DNA of 64,000 nucleotides, from positions 110,139 through 174,138 of the forward strand of contig CAUYUJ010017843.1 of NCBI GenBank assembly GCA_963575745.1, given 5' to 3'. Source of the stretch: Prorocentrum cordatum (lineage: Eukaryota > Sar > Dinophyceae > Prorocentrales > Prorocentraceae). Positions 62,986 to 64,000 of this stretch are shown here, in pieces. The number at the start of each line of letters is the position of its first letter. Positions within the stretch are counted from its first letter, which is position 1. The position numbers and the translations under genes are program-made. The notes under the pieces are model-generated. The model was not told where the DNA came from. It worked only from the letters and a program-made list of their open reading frames with translations, and did not search any database.

Positions 62986-64000
62986 CCTCTCTCGATGGAA
63001 AAGCATGAGGGGGGGGGGGGGGAAAGAAGTAACTCCCGAAGCCCGGCCACACAGCCCTGCACGCCTCCACTGCTGCCTCGGCCGGCTCCGCCGTGTCCGC
63101 GGGAGGCGCAGCAGCGGCCTCGGCATCGGGGGGGGGAACAGGGGCAAGATGGCCGCACATGGGCATTGGAAGGAGGAGAGGGGAAGAGGAGCTGCAGGAT
63201 CTGAGGAACCGGATCGGATCGGGCCTGGTGTTGCGCCGGCGTCGCGGGGCGCAATATGTCAGCACTTCCAGCAGCCACGCTTCCAGATTCCTCGTGGATT
63301 TGATATGACGTGATGTTTGCTCGCAGGTACACGTGTCAACAATCGTGCCACCCCCGTGCTCGTGGTCGAGGAACCACAAGGACGAGAAGGAGGACGGGCA
63401 GCAGCAACAGCAGGATCCCGAAGAGGAGGCCCCCGCCCTGCATGCCTTCCCGCCCTGCGCGCCTCCGCTGGTGCCTCGGGTGGCTCCAGCGTGTCCGCGG
63501 GAGGCGCAGCAGGAGCCTGCGCATCGGGCGGAGGGCAAACTGGGGAGGGGCTCGGATGATGGGTCACGGGGGGGTCGGTGCGGAAGGAGCAGGGAGGGAA
63601 CGGTAGGAGCAGGGCCAAGAGGAGGACGAGGACGAGGAACGAGGAGTCGCAGCAGGGTCTTGAGGAGACAGGAAGCAGTCGAGGAGAGGGAGCAAGCGGA
63701 GAGGAGGCGAGGGAACATAAGAGAGAGCAAGGGGGGCATGTCGTCAGCAAAGGGGCAAAGGAGGAGCTGCCAGATTGAATGAAGGACGAGGAAGAAAACC
63801 ATCAGCAGGATCAAGACGAGGAGGAGGAGGAGGAAGACGCCCCCGCCCTGCTTTCCCGCCCAGACGCCACGTCCGGTGGTGCGACAGGGAAGGGGTTAGC
63901 TGGAAGGAAAAAAAAACGAAGGACGCCCCCACCTTGCCTTCCCGCCCTGCGCGCCTCCGCTGGTGCCTCTGGCGGCTCTGGCGTATCCGCGGGCGGCTCA
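62840..64000 (+). repeat. About 400-490 bp module repeated three times, last one cut by the window edge
   Basis: The string CGCGCCTCCGCTGGTGCCTC (variant at the first site) followed by GTGTCCGCGGGAGGCGCAGC occurs near 63057, 63457 and 63949. AAGAGGAGCTGCAGGATCTG at 63187 and AGGAGGAGCTGCCAGATTG at 63758 are a second shared block. The (CT)n tract at 62957-62990 precedes the first. No gene is supported. Confidence 0.6.

Overview
This window reads like non-genic, repeat-packed nuclear DNA of a dinoflagellate, possibly a Prorocentrum-like species. The grounds are high GC, abundant GAG/CTC and other microsatellites, APE-type LINE elements with fused RNase H domains, a gag-like retroelement relic, and a 22-nt sequence very close to the dinoflagellate spliced leader at the 5' end of a decayed LINE. 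Species assignment is inference; no marker gene is present. I found no host protein gene, rRNA or tRNA that I can defend.

Layout. 1-8.2 kb: purine/pyrimidine tracts, small foldback elements and a 90-bp tandem array. 8.4-9.1 kb: a broken gag-like ORF on the minus strand. 9.8-16.8 kb: a 53-bp satellite in four blocks, interrupted by a 5'-truncated LINE (LINE-2, 10.0-12.8 kb) and by two microsatellite/minisatellite blocks. 17.9-23.5 kb: LINE-3, a nearly full-length but heavily frameshifted LINE (spliced-leader-like 5' end, ORF1 start, coiled coil, endonuclease, reverse transcriptase and RNase H remnants). 23.5-42.1 kb: microsatellites and many small non-autonomous elements with terminal inverted repeats, several nested. 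42.4-49.5 kb: LINE-1, with an open 1,952-residue ORF2 (endonuclease, reverse transcriptase, RNase H, zinc motifs) behind a 5'-truncated ORF1, sitting inside the (CTC)n centre of a foldback element. 49.5-64 kb: more small elements, minisatellites, a 431-bp tandem duplication and a 100-N assembly gap in a CTC repeat.

How it works together. All three LINEs lie on the minus strand and supply (or once supplied) the retrotransposition functions. Around them are at least ten short families, named A-H, L-N, R, U and V here, each found two or more times in the window. Most have inverted ends or hairpin form and no coding capacity. Comparison between copies gives occupied and empty sites for family B (inside R) and for LINE-1 (inside U), shows A inside H, and shows a piece of H inside G. 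The window is therefore a layered record of insertions. The many long open frames over these repeats are by-products of stop-poor GC-rich repeats and are not annotated as genes.
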